From Rotaria sp. Silwood1 (Eukaryota; Rotifera; Eurotatoria; Philodinida; Philodinidae): DNA of 64,000 nucleotides. The stretch lies in the NCBI GenBank assembly GCA_905250075.1, contig CAJNOP010000009.1:477150-541149 (forward strand), written 5' to 3'. The notes under the pieces were generated by a model. The model had not been told where the DNA came from. It saw only the letters and a list, made by a program, of their open reading frames with translations, and made no database searches. Position 1 is the stretch's first letter. Each line of letters opens with the position of its first letter. Below are positions 35,662 through 48,760 of the stretch, piece after piece. Made by a program: the position numbers and the translations under genes.

Positions 35662-36596
35662 CTAAACAATTGTCACATAGAACAAGTACTTTTCACTTGT
35701 TTTTTCGTAGTGAACTTTGTCAACACGAAATGGAGTTGATGATGGCAAAATTACTTCTTCTTCATTGAGGAAGGCAGACATCGACGAAATGTCAAATCCG
35801 CGACTTCTGCTCGCTGGGATAGTGATTATCAACAGTGCATTTCCGAATTGTTCGGCTTTTGTTCGATTTTTGCTCGTTGAGGTGAACCCTAGCCATGTTC
35901 TCCTGCCTGTATTAACCACTTGTCTGTACTCATCAACCTGTTTCTCATTTAATTGCATTCCGCGATAGACCATCCCGTTGTAGGATGTTTTCACATAAAT
36001 GGACTCCATTTTAATAAAGCGCAAAATCCACCGAGTGTGTCGACTTTTGTTCAGTCTTCATTTCTCAATGTTTTGTTCAACAATTTATATAAGAAACACT
36101 CTTGAGTGTATAACGAAATGCAACGTTTAGCAATTTCATAATCACTTTCATTTTTCACATTTTCCAATTGCTGAGCTAACCACTGAGCTTCGCACAAATG
36201 GCCTAGTTGCTTGCCTTCAACAAGTATTCCTTCAGCGGCAAGTTCAACCTTTTCTGCTTTTGGTCGATCGCCATTTTTCTTGAGCCACTCTTCTGTAAGC
36301 CAACAACACTCCCAGTCATTGCCAAACGACTTGGTTGAGAAAAATTCTGGAACGAAAAATCTTTGAGCTCTCAAACCCTGCTCATCTTGACTGTCGATTA
36401 ACTTTCGTTGAATTCGACCGGTTTTGTTCTTGTCGATCTTACTCGTCCAGCTCGTACATTTTAGATCAAGCAAGCAGTCATCGAGTTCAACCTGTGTTCG
36501 TTTGTGTTTGAATGCATCTTCTATCAGTTGTATTTCAATATCTGAATATTGTGTCCATTTTCCTTGTTCATTTCATGACCAGATATTTCGAGTCAT
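35662..36596 (-). pseudogene. WWE domain plus arginine ADP-ribosyltransferase, disrupted
   Basis: Reading from an ATG at 36596, a WWE-type start (NEQGKWTQYSDIEIQLIEDAF) runs into a long helical region (QLGHLCEAQWLAQQLENV, CFLYKLLNKTLRNED). It ends in an ART catalytic domain: the Arg in VYRGMQL, the STS block GFTSTSKNR, and the catalytic Glu loop FLNEEEVILP. WWE domains bind ADP-ribose units, and ARTs transfer ADP-ribose from NAD to arginine. Three lesions are visible: a TGA where WWE domains usually have Trp (just before NEQGK), a TGA after LRNED with the frame continuing as TKVDTLGGFCALL, and a frameshift near 36005. The catalytic triad residues remain. It is a recent pseudogene or a recoded gene; the former is more likely. 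Confidence 0.75.
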
Positions 36597-37488
36597 TTAG
36601 AATTTCCGAACTATTCCAAGGTTTCTGCGTGGTACACGAAAAGCAAGAAAAAATGTGCAACACAACAGCTTGTCAATTTAATTGAAAATAGTTTAACATG
36701 CAGATAGAGGTAATAAAACAGCATCAGAAAGAAAGAAAAAAAGAATAAGCGAGACAGAAAAAATAAATATTGCAGTCGCCTTAGAGACAAAGCTGTAAGT
36801 ATTTATTGATCTAAAAACGAATATCTATATGTTGGTTCGTTTTCTAGTTCTCTTTCTGTATGTATGTGTACTTCTTTCGTTCTTCTCGATGATTGAAAAT
36901 TATGTTCTTTCGTTTCTTTTCATTTAACAATTCTACAATTGTTTTCTTCGCTTTTTGGTCAAAGAAAATTCGATGTTGATCTTGACGTTTTCTCTTATTA
37001 CGTTGTAATATTTCTATTACGTGATAATGTAGCTATCGTATATTTTATAATATGTGCTATTTGATTTACCACTATATATATGCATACACATACACATATA
37101 TTTATGAATATATGTTAGGCTTGTTATACGTTAATCTTTGATGGTTAGTGTTGTCATCCTTTCTTAGTTATAATAAACTCGAACTCACATTAAATAAAAC
37201 AAAACTTACAAAAGAAAAGAGTTGTATACACAGGTATGCATTGTCAAGGACTATATTCTTCCTTTATGTCAGTGAAATAGGGCATTGTATTCTTTAGAGT
37301 TTTTATCTTTGTTTGATGTCTTTTTCTTCATCAACAAGGTAGAATAAAAATTTTCTACACTTCTAGGTTTTTAGATTTTTAAAAGTTCGTTCGAATAGGT
37401 AGCTGCATCGGTTTTCCTGAATATCTGAAGACTGTTTCCCATTGACTACATAAATGAGTAATGCAGATTTCGGCTGTCTCTATTAGAA

Positions 37489-37740
37489 TCAGTGTGAATT
37501 TTCAGTCAGTTTTGTTACACGAGCTAAACTTATATGATGATCCATCTCTTTCAATAGATAGAGATTGTGAAATAAGTCAATAGCAGCATTTTGTCTAGAT
37601 CTCGTATCTGGTTGCGTCACGTAGATCAGCGTACCGATCAAGTGAAAGGTATTGAAGTCGAAATATTGCCGGAGAACTACTGTTCGGGTGCAGTTTGCCT
37701 TCGCTAATCTCATTAGAAAAAAAGTGTCATACGCAATCAT
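37489..37740 (-). pseudogene. Coding-like fragment, unknown
   Basis: An 83-codon frame with balanced composition (for example FDFNTFHLIGTLIYVTQPDT and NAAIDLFHNLYLLKEMDHH), in a stretch richer in GC than the surroundings. No continuation is found on either side. I do not recognise it. It is probably a fragment of a larger dead gene. Confidence 0.3.
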
Positions 37741-38341
37741 TCAGAGTTTTAGCGAAGATGCTGAACTTTTTAAAGCTCAAGTCCTTCAGTTCTCAAACAT
37801 TAAAGATTCTAGATAATTTAAAGAATCATTCGAAGTAAATAATCGTTTCAAGCGTTTAAAGGCTTCCTATCTTTCACCCTTCTTGTAAATGCTGCACTCA
37901 TTTCACAAAGATAGTTATAGCGCAAGTCACTTGAACCACACTGAAAAAAAAATAGTGCCAAACAAATTATCTGGGATTTCACGGCATTGGGTATGAGTAT
38001 TTGTGTTCTCCTCACCTACACCAACCCACACACATCCTACATCTACACCCTCGATAGTATCAGAAATAAAGTTTGTGTAATCATTGATTGATGTCTAATC
38101 AGATGCTGTTGAGGATATTAATTTTCATGATGATCCGGTAGGATCTATCTCATATGATAAAAACCGAAGGTTTACCGCGATATTACCGATTCGGTTACCC
38201 GCTCCCATTGCTGCAATTAACCGCGGTGAACCGTCGATTTTGACAAATACTGCAATTTATCGCTACAAATGATCCAGGTTTTGCGACATGGGATACTTTA
38301 TGCACTTGTCAAATGTGCATTCATATAAAAATGGCCAACGT

Positions 38342-38599
38342 TTAAATATGATGATAACGATCTTGAATATTTTGTTCGTTTAATGTATTGGGATGCTTTT
38401 CCTCAAGTACTGCGACCAAGTCCTTTCTACCAGTTTTGATTTCTGATTTGATAACTATATTATTATTATCTTCATCAATAAAGCATAGACAATTCTTCAC
38501 ATGGATCTGTTCGTTACATTTACTACTTAGTACAACCAAAACATGTGGAAAATTTTTCAATGATTTACTATTTTTAATAGATTGCAACTTTGATAACAT
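38342..38599 (-). CDS. Short hypothetical protein
   Basis: An 85-codon frame starting with ATG, Lys/Asn-rich, with a plausible secondary-structure pattern (FPHVLVVLSSKCNEQIHVKN, then IVIKSEIKTGRKDLVAVLEE). No family is recognised and no partner exon is evident. The opposite strand is also open over most of it, which weakens the case. It may be a gene fragment. Confidence 0.3.
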   Translation of the reverse strand: MLSKLQSIKNSKSLKNFPHVLVVLSSKCNEQIHVKNCLCFIDEDNNNIVIKSEIKTGRKDLVAVLEEKHPNTLNEQNIQDRYHHI

Positions 38600-38690
38600 T
38601 ATTCCATGGACACCTCAGCATTCTTCAACAAATTTGAAGGACTGTTCATTTGAGTAAAAAAGAACTTCGTCAGATAAATTAGTCAAATCG

Positions 38691-39071
38691 ATGGTTATCG
38701 TGTATATTACCGCTAGTTCAACTAACTCCACTATTAGAGATGAGTGTGTTACCACGTTCATGTCTTTTTGTTCGTGTCACAACTTTGGACACATGGGTAG
38801 GAAACCGCGGACACAATCTTACTTAGCAGAAAATATAAAATGCTGCCGATATTTTGGTTTACATGGGTTCAATATGTTTCAGACGAACGAAAAATATGGA
38901 CGTGGTAACGCAATGATTCTCCAATGGCAGATTCAGCTAGACAAGTTGATTGTACTTTTTAAAGAAAGAAGAAATGTAATCGACAAAAGCAATGAACTGA
39001 TAACAGAAAAAGCTGATCATTTTTATCATCGTCGTGCACGCATGATTACTTCCACGATTGAGAAGGAATAA
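38691..39071 (+). CDS. Short hypothetical protein, Cys/His-rich start
   Basis: A 126-codon frame from ATG 38691 to TAA, followed at once by an AATAAA hexamer. The first half has clustered Cys and His (CSCHNFGHMGRKP, then CCRYFGLHGF), faintly like a zinc knuckle. The second half is a charged helix (QIQLDKLIVLFKERRNVIDK). I do not recognise it. It may be the end of a larger broken gene or of a retroelement-like protein. Confidence 0.35.
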   Translation: MVIVYITASSTNSTIRDECVTTFMSFCSCHNFGHMGRKPRTQSYLAENIKCCRYFGLHGFNMFQTNEKYGRGNAMILQWQIQLDKLIVLFKERRNVIDKSNELITEKADHFYHRRARMITSTIEKE

Positions 39072-39654
39072 AATAAATAACGAAAACATATTAGGGTCAT
39101 TATCAATACAATGTTAACAAAAATCTTAGTTCGTTTGACTCCCTACTCGAATTCTGATTGACTACCGAGAGATGTATTCATAAGTTACCCAATCTTTTCT
39201 ATTCTTCCTCGAAATAAATTTTTAAAATCTCTATATTATACGAGATTTTCCTTTTTTTCCATATTTTTAACTTTTTATTCGTCAATAACAAAGTTGCTTG
39301 ACAACTTTGTACAAATTGTTAATAATTAAGAGAATTTACCTTATTGAGTCGAAGATAATCAGAAAAAAAAACAAAAAAGAAGTCATTAAAAGAGTCAGAG
39401 CTTTTGACTGTATTTGGATTGCAACATAATCGAGAAAAAAGCGAAAGAGACAAAAAGCTAATACGCTCCTACCGATATTTACAAACATCTACCAGGATCC
39501 ATTAGAATCTGTTTGATTCCTTCTATTCTAATATAAGAGCATCAAAATCTGCCGATAAATGGAAATAACATAAAAAAGTATACTTGTTGCATAACTATAG
39601 ATTAGGATAGAAACAACTAGATGATATCTAGCTTTCACAACAAATTAAGCTCAT

Positions 39655-39830
39655 TGATTTGTATCTATGTACAAAGTTTCACATCGAAATTCAAAATTTA
39701 TTATTCTTAGTGCTTCCAAGGAAACCTATGGGATTCTGCTATAGAATAACGTAAAAATATAGTATCTTGGGTGGTAATAAGCAAAGCTATCAAACTCTTA
39801 ACAAAATTTTCATAGCTTAATACTGTCTGC
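39655..39830. repeat. Dispersed repeat family B, diverged copy
   Basis: Weakly similar by eye to 50965-51150: ATCTATGTACAAAGTTTCA versus ATCTATGTGTAGAGTTTCA, then a block of A/T with GTAC or GTATC, and TTTTCATAGCTTA versus ATTCATAGCTCG at the end. It is more diverged than the two intron copies. Confidence 0.4.
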
Positions 39831-40908
39831 ATAACGCATATAAGATCGATTCAAAAATGGTTCGAGCACAGAAATTTCTGTTACATTAACCACCGTGTTA
39901 CAACCGCATCTAAATAACACTAGTGATCTGTTCCTAACCATGATTTATGTCTTATTCGAAAACTGACTTATTAAGACGAAACTAATAGAACAAATAGTAT
40001 AAATTGTAGCTGATCTAAGTACAATACATTGGCAGCAGCACGTTTTTAATCTAGGATAGACTCAACAATCTTCATAATGTCTCTAGCGAAAAGTTAAGAA
40101 TCCGTAGGAGAAGAAGGAACCTTTTCATGACATTTAGATGAAATACCACTGGTGCTTCTCTTTTCCAACTTACATTTCGAATTATCTAAAGATGGTACGG
40201 TTTAGAAAAAAATTGCAGCTACTGCCAATAGAAGTGCACTTAAAGAAACACGTCCACATTTGTTTTTTATTTAAATCAAATTCTCGAAAGAAGAATTTTT
40301 GATTCACTTTACAAAACAAAAAGGATTTACATTATGGATTTACTTACTTTCTTGAAAAATATTTTTTTAATATGTAAGCTTAGCTACTGAAGTCCAAGAA
40401 AGCTTTCAGCAGCTTTTAAATTATTTAACTCGGATTTTTGATACTGTTTTACTTCACTTGTTATAAAGGAATACTACTTGAAACAATTGGTTATGTAGAG
40501 TACAAAAAATAGTCATACAAAATGCCGAAGGCAGTGGAAAATTTGGACTGATGCACAACATAAATCTATCAAATTCATGGAACGTGAAACAAATAAGCCT
40601 TGCGGCTCTATAGCCTATGTTACAACCCATAATTATATAAAAGAGATATTTCAATATGCTATTATTATTATTAGTGATCTTGTTTATGTTTTGTTTAATT
40701 TTAACTTGAACAAAGATTTTATATGATCATATATATTTGTCGATAAAAATTAAGTTTTTCTATATTTCATATTGCTTCAAATTAAGAATAATAATCCATA
40801 AATTTGACATCATTATATATACTTTGTATTACAAATATCTTTACTACAGGTACTAGAACATGCAACAAAAAAAAAAAGAAGAAAAACTTGTCATCGAGAA
40901 TATTTATT

Positions 40909-42536
40909 CTAATCTCTCATTCTCGGTTCTGTTTTAATATCAGCTGATAGAAATCTTTGATGATGCATATGATGATATGTCTGATGATGATCATGATTTT
41001 CTTGTGTATGAGATTCAACATTTCTTGATCGATGTTCATCATTAGTGCTATTATTGATGTGAGTTTTTACCTAATTAAAACAAAATAAAATAAAGAAACA
41101 AAAAAAAAAAGCATTGTTTTATTAAATAAACCTACATACATGTTTATTAAGATGATCACTTCTCATAAAACGTTTTCCACATATTTGACATGCAAATCTT
41201 TTTTCACCTAAACATAATGAGAAAATTTTTTATTTACATTCGATATCCATCAGGAAAAAGAAAGAAATGGGCGTATTCCATGATAAAAATCTTATTTGAT
41301 TGATGTCACCTATGATCATACATGTCAAGCATAAATAATAGGTATTCATTCGAAGTTAATTATCATGTATATACGTATGCTTTATTTCTCCTACGATTAG
41401 TTTTTGCAATAAATATGGTAGAAAAATAAAACACAATTTTAGTTGATTAATGCACTAAAGATGAACAAATGATTATTTTATGTCAAATAAAAAAAAATAC
41501 CTGTATGTGTACGTGAATGTCGTTGAAGTTCATCACTACGGGTAAATCGTTTTCCACAAAATAACCAATTACATACAAATGGTCGTTCACCTTCGAAATT
41601 AAATTAAAATGTAAAAGAATGTTTTTTTGGGTTTTTTTTTCAATTCAACCTGTATGCCAACGTAAATGTGCTTTAAGATGTGAAGTTTTATGATATTCTT
41701 TTCCACATCCCGGTATATGACAATTATGTATATTTCTTTTTCGTACAGTTGATCCAGAAATATAACCTAAACGATCAGCTTCACGACAATTTGGACAATC
41801 ACATTGAGCACGACTTGTTTTAGGTTTTTTTAATGGATTTTTCGTTATTGATGATGTTGATGTGGATGATGTTGATGCTTGAATTGTTGGTGGTGAAGGT
41901 GTATGAGATGATACAATAGGTGGATAAAATAAACGAAATTCATGTCGATATGAATCTGTATTATATGGATGATTAACAGAAAGAAAATCATTGTAATGTG
42001 TTGATTGAACATGTGTTGGATATTGAACATTGGCTGTTGCAGAAAATAATGATGGAGGTGGAGATGTTTGTTGATCATTATGGTTCAAAATAGGAGGTGT
42101 TTGATTTGTTGTAAACCATGGTTGATGATGATTATGATGATGATGATGCATATCCATCCAAGTTGTTGTTGATGATGGTGTTGATGAATTTTCTTTTAAA
42201 TGTCCATTACTATTTAATAATGAATGTTCATAATGATTAATACGAACGAATGGTGATGTTATTTGAGAATTGGAATGTATTGATGGATTATTTACGATTG
42301 GTCGTTTCCAAGCATATAAATTTGCTTTTGATGGTGATAATGGTGGACTTGGATTTGATGATTGAAATTTATTACATTGTGCAGCTAACATTGCTATTGG
42401 ATTAACATTAGTCATATTTAGATCCTTGATAATAAAAAAGAAAAGTTTATTAAAAGATATATAATGTATTTCTTTTTGTTACATACAGAATTGTTGTTTG
42501 TTCCTGCCATGAAATAGGATCTGAATAGTTTGTCAT
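40909..42536 (-). CDS. Sp-family zinc-finger transcription factor (Sp8/Sp9-like)
   Basis: Exons: 42483-42536 (tentative), 41650-42424, 41501-41590, 41140-41207, 40909-41070 (382 aa with exon 1). Three C2H2 fingers bind GC boxes: [56 protein letters not shown]. They are preceded by the buttonhead box [13 protein letters not shown] that separates Sp from KLF proteins. The N-terminal motif [12 protein letters not shown] is the Sp box of the Sp5/Sp8/Sp9 group, used in limb, neural and head patterning. Between them lies a His/Pro/Ser-rich region with a His run. Each finger boundary coincides with an intron. Exon 1 joins in phase only with the GTAACA donor; the stronger GTATGT two codons earlier breaks the frame, in which case translation begins at the ATG at 42415. 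Confidence 0.88.
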
Positions 42537-45500
42537 ATACAATTATAGAATTGTTTCTAGACGAAGAAAAAAAAAAGCAGAAATTATACGTTTTTTCTCA
42601 TGTAATCAATGAGTATGATATGTGAATCTTTGAAGATAAAATGTTTAGCTCCACCCCGAAACAACTGACTTCGGAAAAGGATGGTCTTAATAATTAGACG
42701 GGTCAAACGAGATGAATGATATATGAACATATAATTTTGTTTTTTTTTTTCTCAAACCGGAAAAAGAACTTTCCCCTATTTTTCATTGGTTGTTTTGAAA
42801 AAAGAAAAAAAAAATTTCCTTACTCTTTGAACTTGAAAAGAGAAAAAGAGAAGAAGATTTTTTTTTATTGGATGTTAGATTAGATAAACTATGATTGGTT
42901 TACACATGTAGATATACACCTGTTTGTAATACGACAAAACCAATTGTTCCCTGTGGTGAAATAATCAAAGAGACTCATAACATATGGAAGATTTATATTT
43001 TCAAGAGTTTAATTTACCACTTGATCACTAGTTTAAAAAAAAAAGAAAGAAAAATGCGTTCTGTTCTCATTATGATTTCCTACTATTTTTGACGTTAGTT
43101 GTCATTAAACTAACATTTATCTTACGAATGTCTTTGTTAATCGATTGATGTCCATCTTTATTTTAATGAAGACATTGTGACCAACAAAAAAAAAACAAAA
43201 ACACACGAAAAAATCTTATCTATTTCTTCATATAAATTTCGCCTACCTGTGGTGAGGTGTGAAAAAAACTTTGCCTTCAATGTCGGTAGGTAGTAGCCGT
43301 TCAAGCTTATTTTAATTTTTATAAAAGACTAGCGCTTGTTTCTTTTGATGATATATATATATAAAACGTATGTCGCCATATATCAAACTCATCTTCAAGC
43401 CTTCTGGCAAATTCATTTCGTCTTTTGCTCATCGAACCAACCTATAGATCAATCATTTTATATAGACATATTTTTTTTTTCTTTTTTTAAGTTTTAAAAT
43501 AAAATAACAGGTTTGATAATAGACATATAATACATGTAAAAGAAATTTAAGATTAACTGTCAAGTGAGATAGAACTAGTCGTCTACTCAATATGCCGTGA
43601 TATAGAAAAAAGAAAACCAAAAAAGTAGATTAATTCGATTAATAGTAGTGACATGGTGTGCAAATGAACATATTATAGATTGTTCATGTAATGAATAAAA
43701 TGACTTAACATAGACCGACTAATTATAGACGCACAAGGAGGAGAGCAAATTATCGATGTTGGAATTCTATGTTGTTGTTATAGTTGTTTTCATCATCTTT
43801 CAGCCGGATATTTGACTACTGTTGTTGTATAATGGAAGGGAGTTTGATTTCAATGTTCTCTATTAAAAAGATCAAAATCTTAGATGGTGTATTGCATTCG
43901 TTTGACACTTTTATTTCTTTTTTTCGTCTATTTAAAATAACTATCAAAAAATATATGTCGTTCATTCACACTTGATTATAGAAGTATACTAACCCAACAT
44001 GAACTTGGCGTTGTTTTTTTGAGCTCTTATCTTTGTATGAAAAGGTGTTAATGAATCGATGTCTCCTATGTATGACACACACACAAAATCATTTTCACGC
44101 CCATACATTTGATCAATCCAATCAGTAAGTTAGGATGATCGTCGTCTTCCGGTATTTATACGTCAGGACAGCTGACATGATGAGCTTCCTCTCAGCATTC
44201 AATATGAGAATGTTAATGATAGTTGGCGCGTGTACGACAACAACTTTCGAGCAATTAGGTTTTGTATATATACTGAACATTATTCTGGAAAAAACAAGGG
44301 ATGACTGACTTGATTCGTTGACATTTTTTTTTTCTTCTCTTTTTCTAGCGTGCGGAACTTGATGAACAATTTTATCTGTCAAACAATTAAGAAAAATGGT
44401 GACTTCCGTTTTTAACTGTCGACCATTATTATAACTACCAATCAACGATACAACTTTTTTTTTCTAGACAGTATAAAATAACGATTTGAGAATATGACCT
44501 ATGTCAAATGATTATGTCATTATATGTTTCGACTACCTTATAATTTTCATCGTATTATCATTAAATTCTTATCAATATATACGATCAAATTTTTTTAAGA
44601 TTGATTGAATTTTGCACGTAGGAAATCATTCTTTGCTCTTATCAAATTATTGAAGGAAGAGAGAGAATTCAGTTAGCTTATATAAATTTTTTGTTTGTTA
44701 TTTTGCTTATATTCAAAAGATCAGTCAGATAGACAAGCATAAAGATTTTTTCTATTTTTTTTTCTGTTCAATTTCGTCACATCTATGCAGAAAAGTATTC
44801 AAGCCCGTAAACGCGTCACTTTTTGCATAAGATTGGCCTTTAAAAAAATAGTACCTTATTTTCTATGTAGTTTGTTCTTTTCATACAACTCTTTGACATC
44901 AAAATTTAGAATGTTCGAAATCTGTCAACTTTTTTCAAAAAAAAAAACGACAAAATTTAATACAAATAAAACACAGACATTTTGTATATAACAGTTTTAC
45001 TCTACTTTTTTTTGCTTGAGTTACATAAAAACGCCGTTTAATTAGCATATTTTCTGTTTAACTTTCCATGAAATTACACTATGAATTTTGAGTCTTGACT
45101 GTAAGTATGAGAAAATAAAATAACAGTTATTTGAAATAATATCATCCGGAATTTCCCCAAAGTATATTCGTATTTGTATATTACTTTAAATTTTCTGTTA
45201 CGACGTTTTCTGTCATTAGATTTGTTGATACCGAGAAAAGTATTATCGGTTTCTTAACTGAAAGTAGTGTCCTCGATGTAAGTTGAAAGTACTGCACAGC
45301 TGATAATAGGTTTTGAAGGAATTCTGAACGACATTATTCTAAATAGCTGTTATTGTATTTTCTCACATTGATGATGAAGACTAAGACTGCTGAATATTCT
45401 TATCGCTGTACCCCTGAATATATAATGTGATTTCGTGAAAATTTAAACAGAATTGATGCCAACCCATCATACAAAAAAATGACCTATTTTTCTACTTGAA

Positions 45501-48500
45501 TACGTCTCTAATGCAAAATTTGGGCACTGCATGACATAGTTCATTCTGATCTCTTAGAAATAAGAATTTATAGTGGGTCTTTGGGTATCATAGTAAGTAA
45601 ATTAACTATGCTCTACATGATCTGAAACGAGAAAATCGATTTGGATGGAGTCATGTACAAAGTGTAAAATATATTATGGAGTCACTCATTCACTGTGGCA
45701 ATGAACGAACGAAGTATAGATAATTAGGTTTCTTTAAGCATTTCAACACTCTAAAAATGATATAAATTAGTAGCGGTTGGTGTTGGCGTAGATCAAACAT
45801 AAGAGGAATAGAGCGATATGACGAAAAAAGAATTCTGCTGGAATTTTCATTCGTGAATAATATGTTACATACACTAAAAATATCTTAAAAATCAAATATC
45901 TTGGTCCAGGCACGTCAATAGCAAGTTTATTAACATACAACGCAAACATCGTCATTGTAAGATAAATCAAAAAAAAATAATGCAACAAAATTCACAACTA
46001 TAGATGTGTGGAGAAAAGAAAAAGTATAAATTACGTCCACATGAATCCTATTATAGTTGAGAAGGGCAACAAATGCCTAGAGAAAATCAGATAAAATTTG
46101 AAGATTTTATTGTAAAGAGGTTACAGTGCATATAATTCAAATCTGAAAACTCAATTAACTATATTTTTCATAATAAGCACAATAACAATGTTTCCTGTAT
46201 GTTACAAAGAATGACTATTTTTCTAATAAATTCTGATATGATCATCATTTTTTTTTTGTATTCATTTGAATTGTCGTTTTCAATCTTCTCAACAATATTA
46301 TTATTTATCAAGATCTTTGCTTTTATTTTCAGAATCATTTATCATTAAAAAGACTATGTTGTATTCTATGTCATGGTATAGCAACCTCGAATAAAGATTC
46401 ATAATTTGTATTAAATATGATCATATTTCTTAATTGTTTCTTGGTATTACATCAATAATTGTTTGGAGAAATTGACGTGGACTTGATTCTGTATTATGAA
46501 ATAATAAAAATCAATTGGATTTTCATGGTATTGAACATTAATCATCAGTTTTTTGTATATTCTACGATATTTTAATTAAAAATAACTAGATGGTGACGCT
46601 AACGCATAGAACATCAAAAGAGAAACATTATTTGAATATGTTGTAGATACTATTTTGCTAGACAATTCTTGAACATCATGTTACATCTTATTCAAATCAA
46701 ACAACAATAAAAGATTTTTTAAGCCGAGACGAAAAATGCAAGATAAATTATCTATGACTATTACTGAATTATATTGAAAACAGTGTCAATCAAAGCATAA
46801 ATCAGGAGTAATGATTTCAAAAAAGGAATATTTATTGATTTAGGTTACTCAAAACACGGATGTTTAAGACTTTTTGCCAAAATACTCTGTAGTATCTAGA
46901 AGAGAAAAGAAACATTGAAATCGTAAGAAGACATCTAGAAAGCTTTACTTGTGAGCAGTGAACGAGACTCAAGAAATTAAAATCATCGGGATCAGAATCA
47001 CTAGAAAATTAGTTTCCAGAACTAAAAACACTTAGTCGCACACATCTCTATTAATGATGTATCATTCGATTTTGTTTCATCGATTGATCTTTACGACAGA
47101 CTCGTGTAGACTGTTTTTTTTAGATAAAAGTTGGGCTGCGATTCGACTTATATTTCCTATAATTCCTATATTTTTAAAAAAGTTCTATTTTTATCCTATA
47201 CTTCAATAAAAATTTCTATTTTTCCTATATTTTATCGAAAAAAAAGGAGAAAATTTTCGAAAATCTGTAAGTTTTGCTTTTGTTCTAGTATAGTGTTGAG
47301 ACGTTGAACAACATATATAGTGTGTGGTCACATGTCTTGAATAAACTCCTACATTACGATGACATTTTTAAACAGTGTTGTTCAGTACTGAATGCGCTAG
47401 TGGTTTTTAGCTTTAAAGATTGTTTTTAACTGATTTTCGCCTTTTTATGTTCCATCAGCATAAGCTTTCCAATTGACAATGTTTTTCGAAAATTGATTAA
47501 GAAACACAAAAAATAATTAAAATTTATCTTTAGAATTTGGAAAATTAGACTTACATTGTCTTCAATTAGTGTAACTTAAAAAGGATTTTTTCAGTTGCAA
47601 ACAAATCAAATTAAGTTAGATCTTTTCTATTTTCTTGCACGAAAAAAAAAGAAGTCTTTATTGGGCGAGGCCGGGCGACAATTTTCGTGGTTTAGTATTT
47701 TTGTCTAAATTTTGTGGCCTGTGTTCTTTATGATGAAATGAGGATAGAGTTTTTCATCCTATTATATTTGTAATATTGTAGCACTTATTAATTACTGATG
47801 TTCCTAGAAAAATGGCGTTGGATCTGAATCAAATTCAAGAGAATAAAAGGTTCAAGAGATTTCGTAGTAGAGTAAATATGACCCCTGCATGAGGATGTGT
47901 CTTTTTTTAAAAGAAATGTCGAGCTATCATTCGTGACTTTCATACGATTTTACTCTGAATTTAATTCTGTACCGAATGGTATATTAACTAACTAAGAAAA
48001 CTATCTTAATATTCTGGTCCCTGGTTCTTCTGAAAATGCCGAAATTGAGAAGTTGCGAAATCAAGGAAAAGTTTAACTAATTCAGCTGAAAATATTAAGA
48101 ATGATTACTATCATTGTGTTGAACGTTTACTAAAAGTTTCACATGGATGTAACTTCAGCTTCTAATTGAACCGAATTGTCAAGAAAAAGTTCCGGGTCTT
48201 TTAATCATGACAAATAATATTTGGGTTGTTTTCGTTTTATCCTTTCAAAGTTTATGGTCTCCTTTTTTTTATTATTCATTGATTAGTGGAAAAGATTCTA
48301 AAACTTTAATTAAAGTTCCTAGTGATATTTGATTTAACTATTCATTCCAGTAGAAATGAATCAGATAAGAATGCTGATGGCGAGCTTCCTGTTCTTGCTT
48401 GTTTCATTAGAAAGATAACAAGTGAATAAGTTAACAAAAACCGAAAAATTGAGCAGAAACAATGTATAATAAATCCTATATTTTAGACAAACTTGATCCT

Positions 48501-48760
48501 CTAAGGATTCCTATTTTTTTAAAAATCCGTAATCGGAGACCAGGATAAAAGCCAGCTTTCTTCTATTAATATTACATGTAAATACGGAGTAGCTTTTTCT
48601 TCAGCCGTTTTATATTCATAATTACATTATTCAATATGCTAATAAACATTGAGAATTTTTATTTAAGTACTTATATAATAAATTGAATATAAGAATAAGA
48701 CAAAAAAAATATTTCAAGTTCAACTAGTGTAGACATGTGAGATAAATAGAACTTTTAATT
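42537..48760. other. Large intergenic region, no gene seen
   Basis: 6.2 kb of AT-rich DNA between the Sp-like gene and the nuclear receptor stop. Short frames at 44122-44445 and 45767-45988 (minus) carry no family signal. CCTATATTTTT-type blocks near 47170-47230 recur near 48475-48520, possibly the two ends of a decayed element of about 1.4 kb. It may include regulatory DNA for the Sp gene. Confidence 0.5.

Larger units (their letters stand above)
36597..40908. other. Gene-poor region with orphan frames
   Basis: It holds three coding-like short frames (37489-37740 minus, 38342-38599 minus, 38691-39071 plus), listed separately, and one copy of repeat family B near 39655-39830. Simple AT-rich DNA makes up the rest. 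No intact conserved gene is seen. Confidence 0.5.

Noticed and set aside
38010-38060. Interstitial telomere repeat
   Set aside because: The C-rich patch contains CCCACA-like pieces but not a regular tandem array; kept only as a remark in the debris-island finding.
41845-42078. His-rich 77-codon frame inside the Sp-like gene
   Set aside because: It is an out-of-frame shadow of the Sp coding exon.
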